Positions 41,145 to 50,108 of a stretch of 64,000 bases of DNA are shown here, piece after piece; position 1 is the stretch's first letter, and each line of letters starts with the position of its first letter. The position numbers and the translations under genes are program-made. Source of the stretch: an uncultured Lachnospiraceae bacterium (lineage in GTDB: Bacteria > Bacillota > Clostridia > Lachnospirales > Lachnospiraceae); contig CAKRAK010000012.1 of the NCBI GenBank assembly GCA_934294885.1, positions 1-64,000 on the forward strand, given 5' to 3'. The notes under the pieces are model-generated. The model was given only the letters and a program-made list of their open reading frames with translations. It was not told where the DNA came from and made no database searches.

Positions 41145-42122
41145 ATGGAAACGATTAATAAGAATATAGCAAATGATGAGTATAAGAATGTATATCTTTT
41201 ATTTGGTGAAGAGGGATATCTGAAAAAGCAGTACAGAGATAAGCTGCGGGATGCTTTGTCAGACAAGGAAGATACCATGAACTATCATTATTTTGAGGGG
41301 AATAAAACAAATGCATTAGAAGTGGTTGATCTGGGTAATACCATGCCGTTCTTTGCGGAACGGAGAGTAATCGTCATTGAAAATTCCGGCTGGCTGAAAA
41401 AGGCTCCGGAGGGCATTGAAAAGAAGCTGGAAGAATTTCCGGATACAACTTACGTGATCTTTGTGGAAAATGATGTAGACAAAAGAAATCGTCTGTATAA
41501 ATGGATTGTGAAAACCGGTTATGCATCAGAGATGAAAACGCCCACCGGTTCCATGCTTGTGAAGTGGGTGGATAAGCAGTGCAGAAACAGAGAAAAAACA
41601 ATGGAAAAAGAGACTGCCAAATATCTTGTAACCCACATGGGATCAGATATGTTAATGCTTCATAATGAATTGGAAAAGCTGTTTGCTTATTGTGCGGACC
41701 GTCCGGATATTACATTGGAGGATGTGCAGACGGTATGTGTCAGTCAGGCAGTAGATAAGCTATATAAGATGATAGATGCCATTGGGGAGAAAAAACAGGA
41801 TACAGCACTTTTGTTATATCATGACTTACTGGTTTTACGGGAGCCGGCGATGCGGATTTTATTTAATCTGACCAATCATTTTAAGTCATTGATGGAGCTG
41901 TCTGCCATGCCGGATAAGGGGTATCAGTACAAGGAGCTTGCAAGTCTTTGTGGTATTCCGGAATTCAATGTGAAAAAAAATAAGAATCAGGCATCCCGGT
42001 ATACCTACGAGGAGCTACGGAGTATGGTAGAGCTTTGTCAGCAGACGGATCAGAATATTAAAACCGGAAGGGTGCAGGATATTGTCGGGGTAGAGCTGTT
42101 GATTGTGGAGTTCTCCAAATAA
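41145..42122 (+). CDS. holA: DNA polymerase III subunit delta
   Basis: Clamp-loader wrench subunit. It shows the N-terminal domain YLLFGEEGYLKKQYRDKL, FFAERRVIVIENSGWL, TYVIFVENDVDKRNRLYKW and the C-terminal ...SLCGIPEFNVKKNKNQASRYTYEELRSMV. The length of 325 aa is typical. It follows comEC by 101 nt with rpsT beyond it in the opposite direction, the comEC-holA-rpsT order common in Firmicutes. Confidence 0.93.
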   Translation: METINKNIANDEYKNVYLLFGEEGYLKKQYRDKLRDALSDKEDTMNYHYFEGNKTNALEVVDLGNTMPFFAERRVIVIENSGWLKKAPEGIEKKLEEFPDTTYVIFVENDVDKRNRLYKWIVKTGYASEMKTPTGSMLVKWVDKQCRNREKTMEKETAKYLVTHMGSDMLMLHNELEKLFAYCADRPDITLEDVQTVCVSQAVDKLYKMIDAIGEKKQDTALLLYHDLLVLREPAMRILFNLTNHFKSLMELSAMPDKGYQYKELASLCGIPEFNVKKNKNQASRYTYEELRSMVELCQQTDQNIKTGRVQDIVGVELLIVEFSK

Positions 42123-42368
42123 AAATGCATGAAATGAAACGAAAAGTGCATGAATCATGTACGAAAATGACAGATCTCGTTTTAGGGGTATTTTTTGTTG
42201 TATGATATACCCATGTTTTTACAATATTTAAATTTATTATTTACTTTAATAACTTCATAGTGGCTGGAATTTATGATTCGGGATGCGTTGTTCTATACTG
42301 GTAGAGTTTTCGAGAAGGAGGGGTTATCTACATTTGTAGGATTCCGAATGGAATGAATCGACAGCAAT
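42123..42368. other. Intergenic stretch between holA and rpsT
   Basis: An AT-rich 246-nt stretch with no credible protein-coding frame. An AAGGAGGGG sequence at about 42316-42324 is not followed by a usable start: the TTG after it reads straight into TAG. A small inverted repeat (ATTCC/GGAAT, near 42341-42354) precedes the shared terminator. It might hold a short + strand RNA that uses that terminator, but I see no convincing promoter. Confidence 0.3.
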
Positions 42369-42402
42369 AAAAAAACCATCAGCTTGCACTGATGGTTTTT
42401 TT
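42369..42402. terminator. Bidirectional terminator of rpsT
   Basis: AAAAAAACCATCAG pairs perfectly with CTGATGGTTTTTTT around CTTGCA. On the - strand it lies just after the rpsT stop; on the + strand it could end holA transcripts. Confidence 0.9.
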
Positions 42403-42410
42403 ATACTCTA

Positions 42411-42674
42411 TTACGCCATTTTGTTAACGGCAGCTGATAAACGGGAAATCTTTCTAGAAGCAGTGTTCTTATGAAGAATTCCTTTTGAAGCAGCTTTACT
42501 AAGTTCAGATGTACAAACCTTTAACTGAGCTTCAGCAGCAGCCTTATCACCTGAAGCAACAGTCTGGTCGAACTTCTTGATTACTGTTTTTAACTTTGAT
42601 TTTGCAGCTTTGTTTCTAGCTGTCTTTGTCTCGATTACTTTGATTCTCTTCTTTGCAGATTTGATATTTGCCAA
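42411..42674 (-). CDS. rpsT: 30S ribosomal protein S20
   Basis: Small basic ribosomal protein that binds 16S rRNA. It reads ANIKSAKKRIKVIETKTARNKAAKSKLKT and ends ILHKNTASRKISRLSAAVNKMA. I set the start at TTG (complement of 42672-42674, 87 aa) because GGAGG lies 7 nt upstream and the mature family sequence starts ANIKSAKKR; the ATG five codons earlier lies on top of that ribosome site. It is transcribed against its neighbours from its own promoter. Confidence 0.96.
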   Translation of the reverse strand: MANIKSAKKRIKVIETKTARNKAAKSKLKTVIKKFDQTVASGDKAAAEAQLKVCTSELSKAASKGILHKNTASRKISRLSAAVNKMA

Positions 42675-42763
42675 ATCAGACACCTCCATTAATTCATATT
42701 ATTGTATATTTATGGTTTTACATTAAAACCAGACACGGTCAACTAACGTAAACATACTCAAAT

Positions 42764-42792
42764 ATAATACATAAACAAAGGGCTTCTGTCAA
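42764..42792 (-). promoter_or_regulatory. rpsT promoter
   Basis: On the - strand, consensus TTGACA (complement of 42787-42792), a 17-bp spacer and TATTAT (complement of 42764-42769). Confidence 0.8.
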
Positions 42793-42894
42793 TATTTAAT
42801 TTAAAAAGTTTGCAAGAATTTTGGAAAACTTTGAATGTATAGCTTGCCGGAAAATGGAAATACTGAGATATCAGAATTTGAAGGAGGGAATGAC

Positions 42895-43800
42895 ATGAGG
42901 GGAAGAACCGATCTTGCAGTAGAATTAAAAGAGGAAATCCAATCGGATGAACCCATTACAGGTGTCCATGTAACAACAAAAAATAATGGAGATACCGATG
43001 TAAAAGAGGTACGTATTGTTGTGGAAACGGAGCAGGGAGCACTTAATTTGGGGAAACCCATCGGCACATATATAACTTTGGAAAGTGAGATGCTTCGGAA
43101 AGAGGATGAAAGCTATCATCAGCCAATGATGGAGGTGTTGGCGGGGCATTTGCGTCAGTTTATCGGGAATAAGAAACGAATTATGGTTGCCGGACTTGGA
43201 AACCGGGATGTTACGCCGGATTGTCTCGGTCCTTTGGTAATTGATAACCTGTATATGACAAGACATTTGCTAAAGGAAGGTATCATAACAAGAGGTGTAG
43301 AGCTAAGCGGAATTGCACCGGGGGTTATGGCACAGACCGGTATGGAGGCGGTGACAATTTTAAAGGCACTGGTAATGGAAATGAAACCGGAGCTTGTAAT
43401 TGTAATTGATGCATTGGCGGCAAGAGATTCTAACCGGCTGAATAAAACGATACAGCTTGCAGATACCGGTATCACTCCGGGTTCCGGTGTTGGAAACCAT
43501 AGAAATGCAATTAATAAAGAAAGCATCGGTGCTCCGGTATTGGCGATAGGAGTTCCCACCGTTATTTCCGTTCCTACCATTGTGAATGATGCGATGGAAA
43601 AAATGGTGGAAGCTCTCGGTAAACAGGGAACCCGTCATATTTTTAAGAAGTTTAATGAAGAGGAGCGATATCAGTTAGCCTGTGAAATGATTACCCCTTA
43701 TATGGAAAAAATGTTTGTAACACCAAAAGATATTGATGCTTCCGTAAAGCGGGTCAGTTACACCATTTCAGAGGCGATTAATACGGCAGCATTAACTTAG
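42895..43800 (+). CDS. gpr: Germination protease Gpr
   Basis: Aspartic-type peptidase that starts degradation of small acid-soluble spore proteins at germination. It begins MRGRTDLAVELKEE, matching the activation site (RTDLAVE) of the zymogen, so the pro-peptide is only about four residues. Other conserved parts are VAGLGNRDVTPDCLGPLVIDNLYMTRHL, GIAPGVMAQTGMEA, VIDALAARDSNRLNKTIQLADTGITPGSGVGNHR and GVPTVISVPTIV. Start ATG 42895 (301 aa) has AAGGAGGG 6 nt upstream; the frame from 42835 is rejected. In known systems sigma-G drives it. Confidence 0.95.
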   Translation: MRGRTDLAVELKEEIQSDEPITGVHVTTKNNGDTDVKEVRIVVETEQGALNLGKPIGTYITLESEMLRKEDESYHQPMMEVLAGHLRQFIGNKKRIMVAGLGNRDVTPDCLGPLVIDNLYMTRHLLKEGIITRGVELSGIAPGVMAQTGMEAVTILKALVMEMKPELVIVIDALAARDSNRLNKTIQLADTGITPGSGVGNHRNAINKESIGAPVLAIGVPTVISVPTIVNDAMEKMVEALGKQGTRHIFKKFNEEERYQLACEMITPYMEKMFVTPKDIDASVKRVSYTISEAINTAALT

Positions 43801-43839
43801 CCTGTCATAATCCACAGCTTGAAAGAATAAACTAATAGC

Positions 43840-45009
43840 ATGGAAAAATATTATGCCCACAAGGGTTTGCCAAAACAAAAAATTATTTTGATAAAATTCA
43901 GAATTGCGGTATTGGTTGCCTGTCTTGTTTTACTGCTATGTGCCAATCCGGTGTCTTTGTCGGAGTTAAAGAAACTGGTTTGGGAGAGGACAACCACTTT
44001 TGTATTACCGATTCTTTCCTATGAAGAGGAGGAGGGAACCAACTCCATTGATTACGCCTCGGATTATGTTGTGCCGGAATGGTTTTATGAGGATGAAAGT
44101 GCGGGTACCAATACGGACCTTGCAACTGCAGCCCCTACCACGGAAAAGGAGGAAAATGTAGAAACCATATCCCAGGTTAATGCCAATAGGGAAAATGCGG
44201 GAATGGTTACCTTTCAAAGGGAACAATTGCAGCAGAGAGATTTTTTGCTGAATCATATCTTTGTGGTAGATGGAAATACCAATATGACCCAGGAGGAAAC
44301 CAGTCTGGTCAATCTGTTAGACAGAGATCTGACGGTTTCCTCACTTGTTTGTAAAGAGAAAGACAAGGTAAAAGAGGCAGAACCCAAAATACTGATTTAT
44401 CATACCCATGGTTCGGAAAGCTTTATAGACAGTACACCGGGGAAGGTGGAGGATTCTATTATCGGAGTGGGTACATATTTGACGGATATTCTGGAAAATA
44501 AGTATCACATTCCGGTGTATCATGATGAAACCTTATATGATGTGATTGACGGTAATCTTGACCGGAGTAAGGCTTATGAAAATGCCTATGCAAATGTAAG
44601 CAGGCTGTTAGAAGACAATCCATCTATTGAAGTTGTTATTGATCTGCATAGGGATGGAATTGATGAAGAAAATCATCTAGTTACCACAGTAAACGGAAAG
44701 CAGACTGCAAAAATTATGTTTTTAAACGGTGTAAGCCGTTCCAATATAAACGGAGAAATTGCTTATCTGGATAATCCCAATAAGCAGTCCAATCTTGCTT
44801 TTTCCTTTCAGATGTATTTAAAGGGGAAAGAAAAATATGGGGATTATGTACGGAAAATATATGTAAGATCACTAAGATATAATCTGCATCTCATGCCAAG
44901 AGCCACGTTAATTGAGGTCGGGGCACAGAATAATACCATTGAGGAAGAGAAAAATGCAATGGAACCACTGGCGGACATTTTATATGAGGTGTTATACAAG
45001 GGTACATAA
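43840..45009 (+). CDS. spoIIP: Stage II sporulation protein P
   Basis: Cell-wall amidase/endopeptidase of the SpoIIDMP engulfment complex. One N-terminal membrane helix (about 22-42) anchors an outer domain. The family motifs are ILIYHTHGSESF near residue 183 and VVIDLHRDGID near 266, with LIEVGAQNNTIEEEKNAMEPLA near the end. It has 389 aa. The gpr-spoIIP order is common in spore formers. A 130-residue low-complexity acidic region follows the helix. Confidence 0.94.
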   Translation: MEKYYAHKGLPKQKIILIKFRIAVLVACLVLLLCANPVSLSELKKLVWERTTTFVLPILSYEEEEGTNSIDYASDYVVPEWFYEDESAGTNTDLATAAPTTEKEENVETISQVNANRENAGMVTFQREQLQQRDFLLNHIFVVDGNTNMTQEETSLVNLLDRDLTVSSLVCKEKDKVKEAEPKILIYHTHGSESFIDSTPGKVEDSIIGVGTYLTDILENKYHIPVYHDETLYDVIDGNLDRSKAYENAYANVSRLLEDNPSIEVVIDLHRDGIDEENHLVTTVNGKQTAKIMFLNGVSRSNINGEIAYLDNPNKQSNLAFSFQMYLKGKEKYGDYVRKIYVRSLRYNLHLMPRATLIEVGAQNNTIEEEKNAMEPLADILYEVLYKGT

Positions 45010-45012
45010 ATT

Positions 45013-45041
45013 TTGACGGTGTGGTTGTTTTATGCTATAAT
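45013..45041 (+). promoter_or_regulatory. lepA promoter
   Basis: TTGACG (45013-45018), a 17-bp spacer and the extended -10 TGCTATAAT (TATAAT 45036-45041), about 190 nt before lepA. Confidence 0.8.
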
Positions 45042-45082
45042 CTATGGGATTTTGTAAGCTTTTCACGAGGATTTAATTATGA

Positions 45083-45170
45083 AATATAGGTGATTGCGAA
45101 ACGCTCAGTAACCTACATTGATTTGTGCGAAATTTAATTATATATATATATTAAATTTGCACAAATTATA
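45083..45170 (+). promoter_or_regulatory. Structured leader of the lepA transcript
   Basis: A small stem (TAGGT with ACCTA, enclosing GCG/CGC) at about 45087-45116 is followed by a long hairpin. In the latter 45122-45138 pairs with 45150-45165 (TTTGTGC-G-AAATTTAAT with ATTAAATTTGCACAAA) around an AT-repeat loop, with one bulged G. No T-run and no frame are present. I do not recognise a known riboswitch. Confidence 0.5.
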
Positions 45171-45228
45171 AAGAGAAAAAGCATTTCGAAAATGTCTAAT
45201 TATGAAATGAAGATAGAGGAGAAAACGT

Positions 45229-47043
45229 ATGGCACATATAGATCAAAGTCATATTCGTAATTTTTGTATAGTTGCTCATATTGATCATGGAAAATCAACT
45301 CTGGCAGACCGTATTATTGAAAAAACCGGACTGCTGACCAGCAGGGAAATGCAGGCACAGGTTCTTGACAATATGGATTTGGAAAGAGAACGTGGTATTA
45401 CGATTAAAGCCCAGGCGGTAAGAATTGTTTATAAGGCAAAGGATGGAGAGGAATACATTTTTAATCTGATCGATACTCCGGGACATGTGGACTTTAACTA
45501 TGAGGTTTCCAGAAGTCTGGCAGCCTGTGAGGGTGCAATCTTAGTTGTAGACGCGGCACAGGGAATAGAAGCCCAGACATTGGCAAATGTTTACCTTGCC
45601 ATTGACAATGATTTAGAGGTAATGCCGGTTATTAACAAGATTGACCTTCCAAGTGCGGATCCGGAGCATGTGGTAAATGAAATCGAAGATGTAATTGGAA
45701 TCGAAGCCTCTGACGCTCCCAGAATATCGGCAAAGACGGGTCTTAATATTGATGATGTGTTAGAGCAGATTGTTGCAAAAATTCCGGCTCCGTCAGGAGA
45801 TGTGGACGGACCTTTGAAGGCATTGATTTTTGACAGTAAATATGATGCGTACAAGGGTGTTATTATATTCTGTCGTGTGTTTGACGGGGTAGTTAAAAAA
45901 GGAAAGAAAATACAGATGATGGCAACCGGGGCAACTGTAGAGGTGGTTGAGGTTGGCATTTTCGGTGCAGGTCAGTTTATTCCTCAGGAAGAGCTGTCTG
46001 CCGGTATGGTTGGATATATTACAGCGAGCCTTAAGGATGTTAAGCAGACCCGTGTAGGTGACACGGTAACGGATGCAGAACAGCCATGTAAGGAGGCTTT
46101 ACCGGGATACAAGAAAGTAAATCCAATGGTCTATTGCGGATTATATCCGGCAGATGGTGCCAAGTATCCGGACCTTAGGGATGCATTGGAAAAGCTTCAG
46201 CTAAATGATGCGGCATTAAGCTATGAACCGGAAACATCCATTGCATTAGGCTTTGGCTTCCGCTGTGGATTTTTAGGTTTGCTGCATCTTGAGATTATTC
46301 AGGAACGGTTAGAGAGAGAATATGATCTTGATCTGGTTACCACTGCACCGGGTGTTGTATATCGTGTATATAAAACCGATGGTGAAATGATAGAGCTTAC
46401 CAATCCGAGTAATCTTCCGGACCCGTCTAAAATAGACTACATGGAGGAACCCTTTGTCAGTGCTGAGATTATGGTCACAAAGGATTATGTAGGTGCGATC
46501 ATGCAGCTTTGTCAGGAACGAAGAGGTGTCTATAAAAGTATGGAATATATGGAAGAGACCAGAGCTTTGCTAAAATACGAATTACCTTTGAATGAAATTA
46601 TTTATGATTTCTTTGATGCCTTAAAATCCCGTTCCAGAGGTTATGCATCCTTTGACTACGAGATGAGTGGTTATGTAACCTCAAAGCTTGTTAAACTGGA
46701 TATTCTGATTAATAAGGAAGAAGTAGATGCACTTTCCTTTATCGTTCATGAAGATACTGCTTATGAACGGGGAAGAAAAATGTGTGAAAAATTAAAGGGT
46801 GAGATTCCGAGACACTTGTTCGAGATTCCGATTCAGGCGGCAATCGGTAATAAGATTATTGCCAGAGAAACCATCAAGGCATTGCGGAAGGATGTATTGG
46901 CGAAGTGTTACGGCGGTGATATTTCCAGAAAGAAAAAGCTTTTGGAAAAGCAAAAAGAAGGAAAGAAGCGAATGCGTCAGGTTGGAAATGTAGAGATACC
47001 GCAAAAGGCATTTATGAGTGTATTAAAGTTAGATGACGAATAA
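45229..47043 (+). CDS. lepA: Elongation factor 4 (back-translocating GTPase LepA)
   Basis: Ribosomal GTPase related to EF-G. It shows G1 AHIDHGKSTLADRI, switch RERGITIKAQAV, DTPGHVDFNYEVSRSL, NKIDLPSADP, the domain LGFGFRCGFLGLLHLEIIQERLEREY and the LepA-specific C-terminus with KCYGGDISRKKKLLEKQKEGKKRMR. The length of 604 aa is standard. GAGGAG lies before the ATG. hemW follows after 14 nt, a frequent pairing in Firmicutes. Confidence 0.97.
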   Translation: MAHIDQSHIRNFCIVAHIDHGKSTLADRIIEKTGLLTSREMQAQVLDNMDLERERGITIKAQAVRIVYKAKDGEEYIFNLIDTPGHVDFNYEVSRSLAACEGAILVVDAAQGIEAQTLANVYLAIDNDLEVMPVINKIDLPSADPEHVVNEIEDVIGIEASDAPRISAKTGLNIDDVLEQIVAKIPAPSGDVDGPLKALIFDSKYDAYKGVIIFCRVFDGVVKKGKKIQMMATGATVEVVEVGIFGAGQFIPQEELSAGMVGYITASLKDVKQTRVGDTVTDAEQPCKEALPGYKKVNPMVYCGLYPADGAKYPDLRDALEKLQLNDAALSYEPETSIALGFGFRCGFLGLLHLEIIQERLEREYDLDLVTTAPGVVYRVYKTDGEMIELTNPSNLPDPSKIDYMEEPFVSAEIMVTKDYVGAIMQLCQERRGVYKSMEYMEETRALLKYELPLNEIIYDFFDALKSRSRGYASFDYEMSGYVTSKLVKLDILINKEEVDALSFIVHEDTAYERGRKMCEKLKGEIPRHLFEIPIQAAIGNKIIARETIKALRKDVLAKCYGGDISRKKKLLEKQKEGKKRMRQVGNVEIPQKAFMSVLKLDDE

Positions 47044-47057
47044 AATGAGGATATAGG

Positions 47058-48413
47058 ATGTCGGATCAGGAACACAAAAGAGATTTAAGTTTATATATTC
47101 ATATTCCGTTTTGCAAATTAAAATGCAGCTATTGTGATTTTCTTTCCTTTGACCGGTGTGGGTATACACAACATAAGGAGTATATCCGGGCACTGTTAAA
47201 GGAATTGGATGCCTATGAAGGAATGGCGGATTCTTATATGGTTCGTACTGTATTTATAGGAGGGGGGACACCATCGTTTATTGATGCCCAATGGATTGCT
47301 CAGATTATGGAAAAGGTACGTCAGATATTTACCGTGGATGAAAATGCCGAGATTACCATTGAAGGAAATCCCGACAGCCTGACAAGGGAGCATCTGCTTC
47401 AATATAAAGAAGCGGGAATCAACCGGCTGAGTATCGGACTGCAAAGTGCCAATGGTGACAGTCTTGTACGATTAGGACGGGTTCATAATTATGACCAGTT
47501 TGTTGCTGCATTTTTGAATGCCAGGGAGGCAGGCTTTGAAAATATTAATGTGGATGTTATGTCTGCTCTTCCGGGAGAATCCATAGAGGATTATGTCCGC
47601 ACCCTTGCAAAGGTGGTGGAGATGAATCCGGAGCATATCTCTGCCTATAGTCTGATCGTGGAAGAAGGGACACCGTTAAGTGAGAATGAAGCACTGCTTT
47701 CCACGCTTCCTTCCGAAGAGGCTGACAGGCAGATGTATAGCAGAACCAAGCAATTGTTGAAAAACAGCGGCTATTACAGATATGAGATATCCAATTATGG
47801 AAAAAAGGGATATGAATGCAGACATAATATTGTATATTGGACAGGGGGCGAGTATCTCGGCGTAGGACTTGGGGCGTCTTCTTGTCTGGATGTGCAGCTG
47901 GAAAATGGTGAGTGGAAAAGAATTCGTTTTCACGGTGTAGAGAATCTGAATGAATATATCGGAAGATTTGAAGCCTGTGACGGAATCAGCGAGGATCAGT
48001 ACACAAATCTTTATCATGAGATGGAAGACTTCTATCATGAAGATTTTTATGAGGATGTCTATGAGGATACTTTATATGAAGAATCTTATGCAGCACAGGA
48101 GCATTTGAAAGAATACCGGGAACTGGAGGATAATGCATTACTGGAATTTTTCCGGGATTATTATAAGGATTTATATTTGCTAAAGAGAAAAGACTGTATG
48201 GAAGAAATGATGTTTTTGGGACTGAGGATGATGAAAGGTGTGTCAAAGACGGAGTTTTACGACAGATTCGGAACGTCTATAGAGCACGTATATGGGAAAA
48301 TCATAGAAAAATACAAAAAACAGGACTTGCTTTTAGAGGAGAATGGTCGTATCTTTTTAAGTGATGCAGGTATTGATGTCAGTAATATGATAATGGCAGA
48401 TTTTATGCTTTGA
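47058..48413 (+). CDS. hemW: Radical SAM heme chaperone HemW, with an acidic insertion
   Basis: Related to oxygen-independent coproporphyrinogen oxidase; HemW proteins are heme chaperones. Iron-sulphur motif C19-x3-C23-x2-C26 (HIPFCKLKCSYCDF), VFIGGGTPSFI, GNPDSLTREHL, SIGLQSANGDSLVRLGRVH, NVDVMSALPGE and YEISNYGKKGYECRHN are present. At 451 aa it exceeds the usual 380 or so. Most of the excess is an insertion near residues 314-375 full of Tyr, Glu and Asp (YHEDFYEDVYEDTLYEE). The C-terminal helical domain (MEEMMFLGLRMMKGVS) resumes after it. Ribosome site AGGA is modest. Confidence 0.92.
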   Translation: MSDQEHKRDLSLYIHIPFCKLKCSYCDFLSFDRCGYTQHKEYIRALLKELDAYEGMADSYMVRTVFIGGGTPSFIDAQWIAQIMEKVRQIFTVDENAEITIEGNPDSLTREHLLQYKEAGINRLSIGLQSANGDSLVRLGRVHNYDQFVAAFLNAREAGFENINVDVMSALPGESIEDYVRTLAKVVEMNPEHISAYSLIVEEGTPLSENEALLSTLPSEEADRQMYSRTKQLLKNSGYYRYEISNYGKKGYECRHNIVYWTGGEYLGVGLGASSCLDVQLENGEWKRIRFHGVENLNEYIGRFEACDGISEDQYTNLYHEMEDFYHEDFYEDVYEDTLYEESYAAQEHLKEYRELEDNALLEFFRDYYKDLYLLKRKDCMEEMMFLGLRMMKGVSKTEFYDRFGTSIEHVYGKIIEKYKKQDLLLEENGRIFLSDAGIDVSNMIMADFML

Positions 48414-48464
48414 CGATATGTGGTGTCAGAACCATTGTAAATGATAAAAGAATGGAGAGTTGAG

Positions 48465-48908
48465 ATGAATTTGTGGCGAAAATATATAACAATGTTCCGG
48501 GAAGATATGAGAATTGTTATGTCCCAAAGATGTGGACTGGATGAGTTGAATAATTTCATCATGTTAATCGGTTTTATCTTTCTGGTAATATCTTTATTTA
48601 CACAAAAAGGAATTTTTACCCTGTTGGGAGCGTTATTTGTTGTGATTGGTTATTGCAGGGTATTTTCCAAAAAACTGGACAAACGCCAAAGGGAAAATGC
48701 CTTTTATATGCGTTATATGGGTAATGTTGTTCGATTTACCGGATTGCAGAAGTTAAAGCTTAAAATGTCCATAAAATCCATAAAGGATAAAGAATATGTT
48801 TATTTTGTCTGTGGCACCTGTCATCAGGTGATTCGTATTCCAAAAGGAAAGAACAAGGTCAGTATCCGGTGTCCGAAATGCGGCGCCACGTTTATTAAGA
48901 GAACTTAA
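48465..48908 (+). CDS. Membrane protein with C-terminal zinc ribbon
   Basis: A 147-aa protein with two adjacent membrane helices (about 32-50 and 54-70) and a cytoplasmic tail ending in a CxxC...CxxC ribbon (CGTCHQVIRIPKGKNKVSIRCPKCGATF). Start ATG 48465 has GGAGAG upstream; the ATG at 48441 has none. The type is common in Lachnospiraceae, but I know of no proven function. It has its own terminator. Confidence 0.75.
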   Translation: MNLWRKYITMFREDMRIVMSQRCGLDELNNFIMLIGFIFLVISLFTQKGIFTLLGALFVVIGYCRVFSKKLDKRQRENAFYMRYMGNVVRFTGLQKLKLKMSIKSIKDKEYVYFVCGTCHQVIRIPKGKNKVSIRCPKCGATFIKRT

Positions 48909-48913
48909 AATGG

Positions 48914-48961
48914 AAAATGTAGTGATTTGCTGAAAAAAATCACTACATTTTCTATTTTTTT
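48914..48961 (+). terminator. Terminator before the heat-shock operon
   Basis: AAAATGTAGTGATTT pairs perfectly with AAATCACTACATTTT around an 8-nt loop and is followed by a T-rich run. Confidence 0.9.
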
Positions 48962-48964
48962 GCC

Positions 48965-48993
48965 TTGACAATCCATTATGACGGTGGTACTCT
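48965..48993 (+). promoter_or_regulatory. Promoter of hrcA-grpE-dnaK-dnaJ
   Basis: TTGACA (48965-48970), 17 bp, TACTCT (48988-48993). The CIRCE element begins 11 bp downstream. Confidence 0.7.
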
Positions 48994-49004
48994 ATACCTA
49001 ACGA

Positions 49005-49031
49005 TTAGCACTCATATATATTGAGTGCTAA
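49005..49031 (+). promoter_or_regulatory. CIRCE operator (HrcA binding site)
   Basis: A perfect TTAGCACTC-N9-GAGTGCTAA inverted repeat, identical to the consensus. HrcA, encoded by the first gene of the operon, represses from this site and is released on heat shock. Confidence 0.98.
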
Positions 49032-49075
49032 TAATAAAAAATAAGCATATGCTTATAAAGAAAGGAGTATGATGC

Positions 49076-50098
49076 ATGGAACTGGATGAACGTAAGCTCA
49101 AGATATTGAGAGCCATTATTTCAAATTATCTGGAAACAGGCGAGCCGGTAGGTTCAAGAACCATTTCCAAGTATACAGACCTGAATTTGAGCTCTGCAAC
49201 CATCCGCAATGAGATGGCTGATTTGGAGGAGCTGGGTTTGATTATGCAGCCACATACTTCTGCAGGCCGTATTCCAACCGATCAGGGATATCGTCTATAT
49301 GTAGACCAGATGATGATTGAAAAGGATTCTGAGATGGAAGAGATGAAGACACAGCTTCTCAGTCGTGTTGACAAGATGGAATCTTTACTGAAACAGGTTG
49401 CTAAGGTGTTAGCTTATAATACGAACTACGCTACTTTGGTTACAGCACCCCAGTACCAGAATGTTACATTAAAGTTTATTCAGTTATCTCAGGTGAATCC
49501 CCAGCAGTTATTGGCGGTTATTGTTGTAGATGGTAACGTGATCAAGAACAAATTAATGAATGTGGAACGGGAGCTTGCAAATGATGAGGTGCTGAAACTG
49601 AATGTGTTGTTGAATACATTTTTACAGGGCGCATCATTACAGGACATTAACCTTGAAATGATTCAGACGATTAAGACACAGGCTGGAGAGTTTGCCGATA
49701 TTATGGAACATATTTTTCAGGGAATTGTGGAAACCATACATGAGGCGGAAGAGGTTGATATCTATACAAGTGGAACAACGAATATGTTAAAGTATCCGGA
49801 GCTTGGTAATGTGGAACAGACAACAAAGCTGTTAGAAGCATTAGAAGAAAAACAGGGTCTGAATGAGTTGATTGATGGCTCAAGAGATGGTGAAGACGGT
49901 ATTCAGGTTTATATAGGTGAAGAGGTGCCGGGACAGAATATGAAAGATTTAAGTCTTGTAACCGCAACCTATGAATTAGCCGAAGGAGCCAAAGGAACCA
50001 TTGGTATTATCGGACCTAAACGTATGGATTACAAAAAGGTTGTCAGTACCCTTAAGAATCTTACGGGTGAGTTAGATACAATATTTAAGAAAGATTAG
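49076..50098 (+). CDS. hrcA: Heat-inducible transcription repressor HrcA
   Basis: Repressor of class I heat-shock genes. N-terminal winged helix: LDERKLKILRAIISNYLETGEPVGSRTISK and SSATIRNEMADLEELGLIMQPHTSAGRIPTDQGYRLYVD. A GAF-like and inserted dimerisation domain follow, ending IGIIGPKRMDYKKVVSTLKNL. The length of 340 aa is typical. AAAGGAG lies 8 nt before the chosen ATG. It regulates its own operon through the adjacent CIRCE. Confidence 0.97.
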   Translation: MELDERKLKILRAIISNYLETGEPVGSRTISKYTDLNLSSATIRNEMADLEELGLIMQPHTSAGRIPTDQGYRLYVDQMMIEKDSEMEEMKTQLLSRVDKMESLLKQVAKVLAYNTNYATLVTAPQYQNVTLKFIQLSQVNPQQLLAVIVVDGNVIKNKLMNVERELANDEVLKLNVLLNTFLQGASLQDINLEMIQTIKTQAGEFADIMEHIFQGIVETIHEAEEVDIYTSGTTNMLKYPELGNVEQTTKLLEALEEKQGLNELIDGSRDGEDGIQVYIGEEVPGQNMKDLSLVTATYELAEGAKGTIGIIGPKRMDYKKVVSTLKNLTGELDTIFKKD

Positions 50099-50108
50099 AG
50101 GTGGAAGA

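Noticed and set aside
42316..42366. Short peptide gene after AAGGAGGGG
   Set aside because: The first usable start leads directly to a stop; no plausible frame at normal spacing.
48014..48100. Repetitive GAAGAT/GAGGAT tract as a CRISPR or separate repeat element
   Set aside because: It is in frame within hemW and encodes the acidic Tyr-rich insertion; units are short and irregular.
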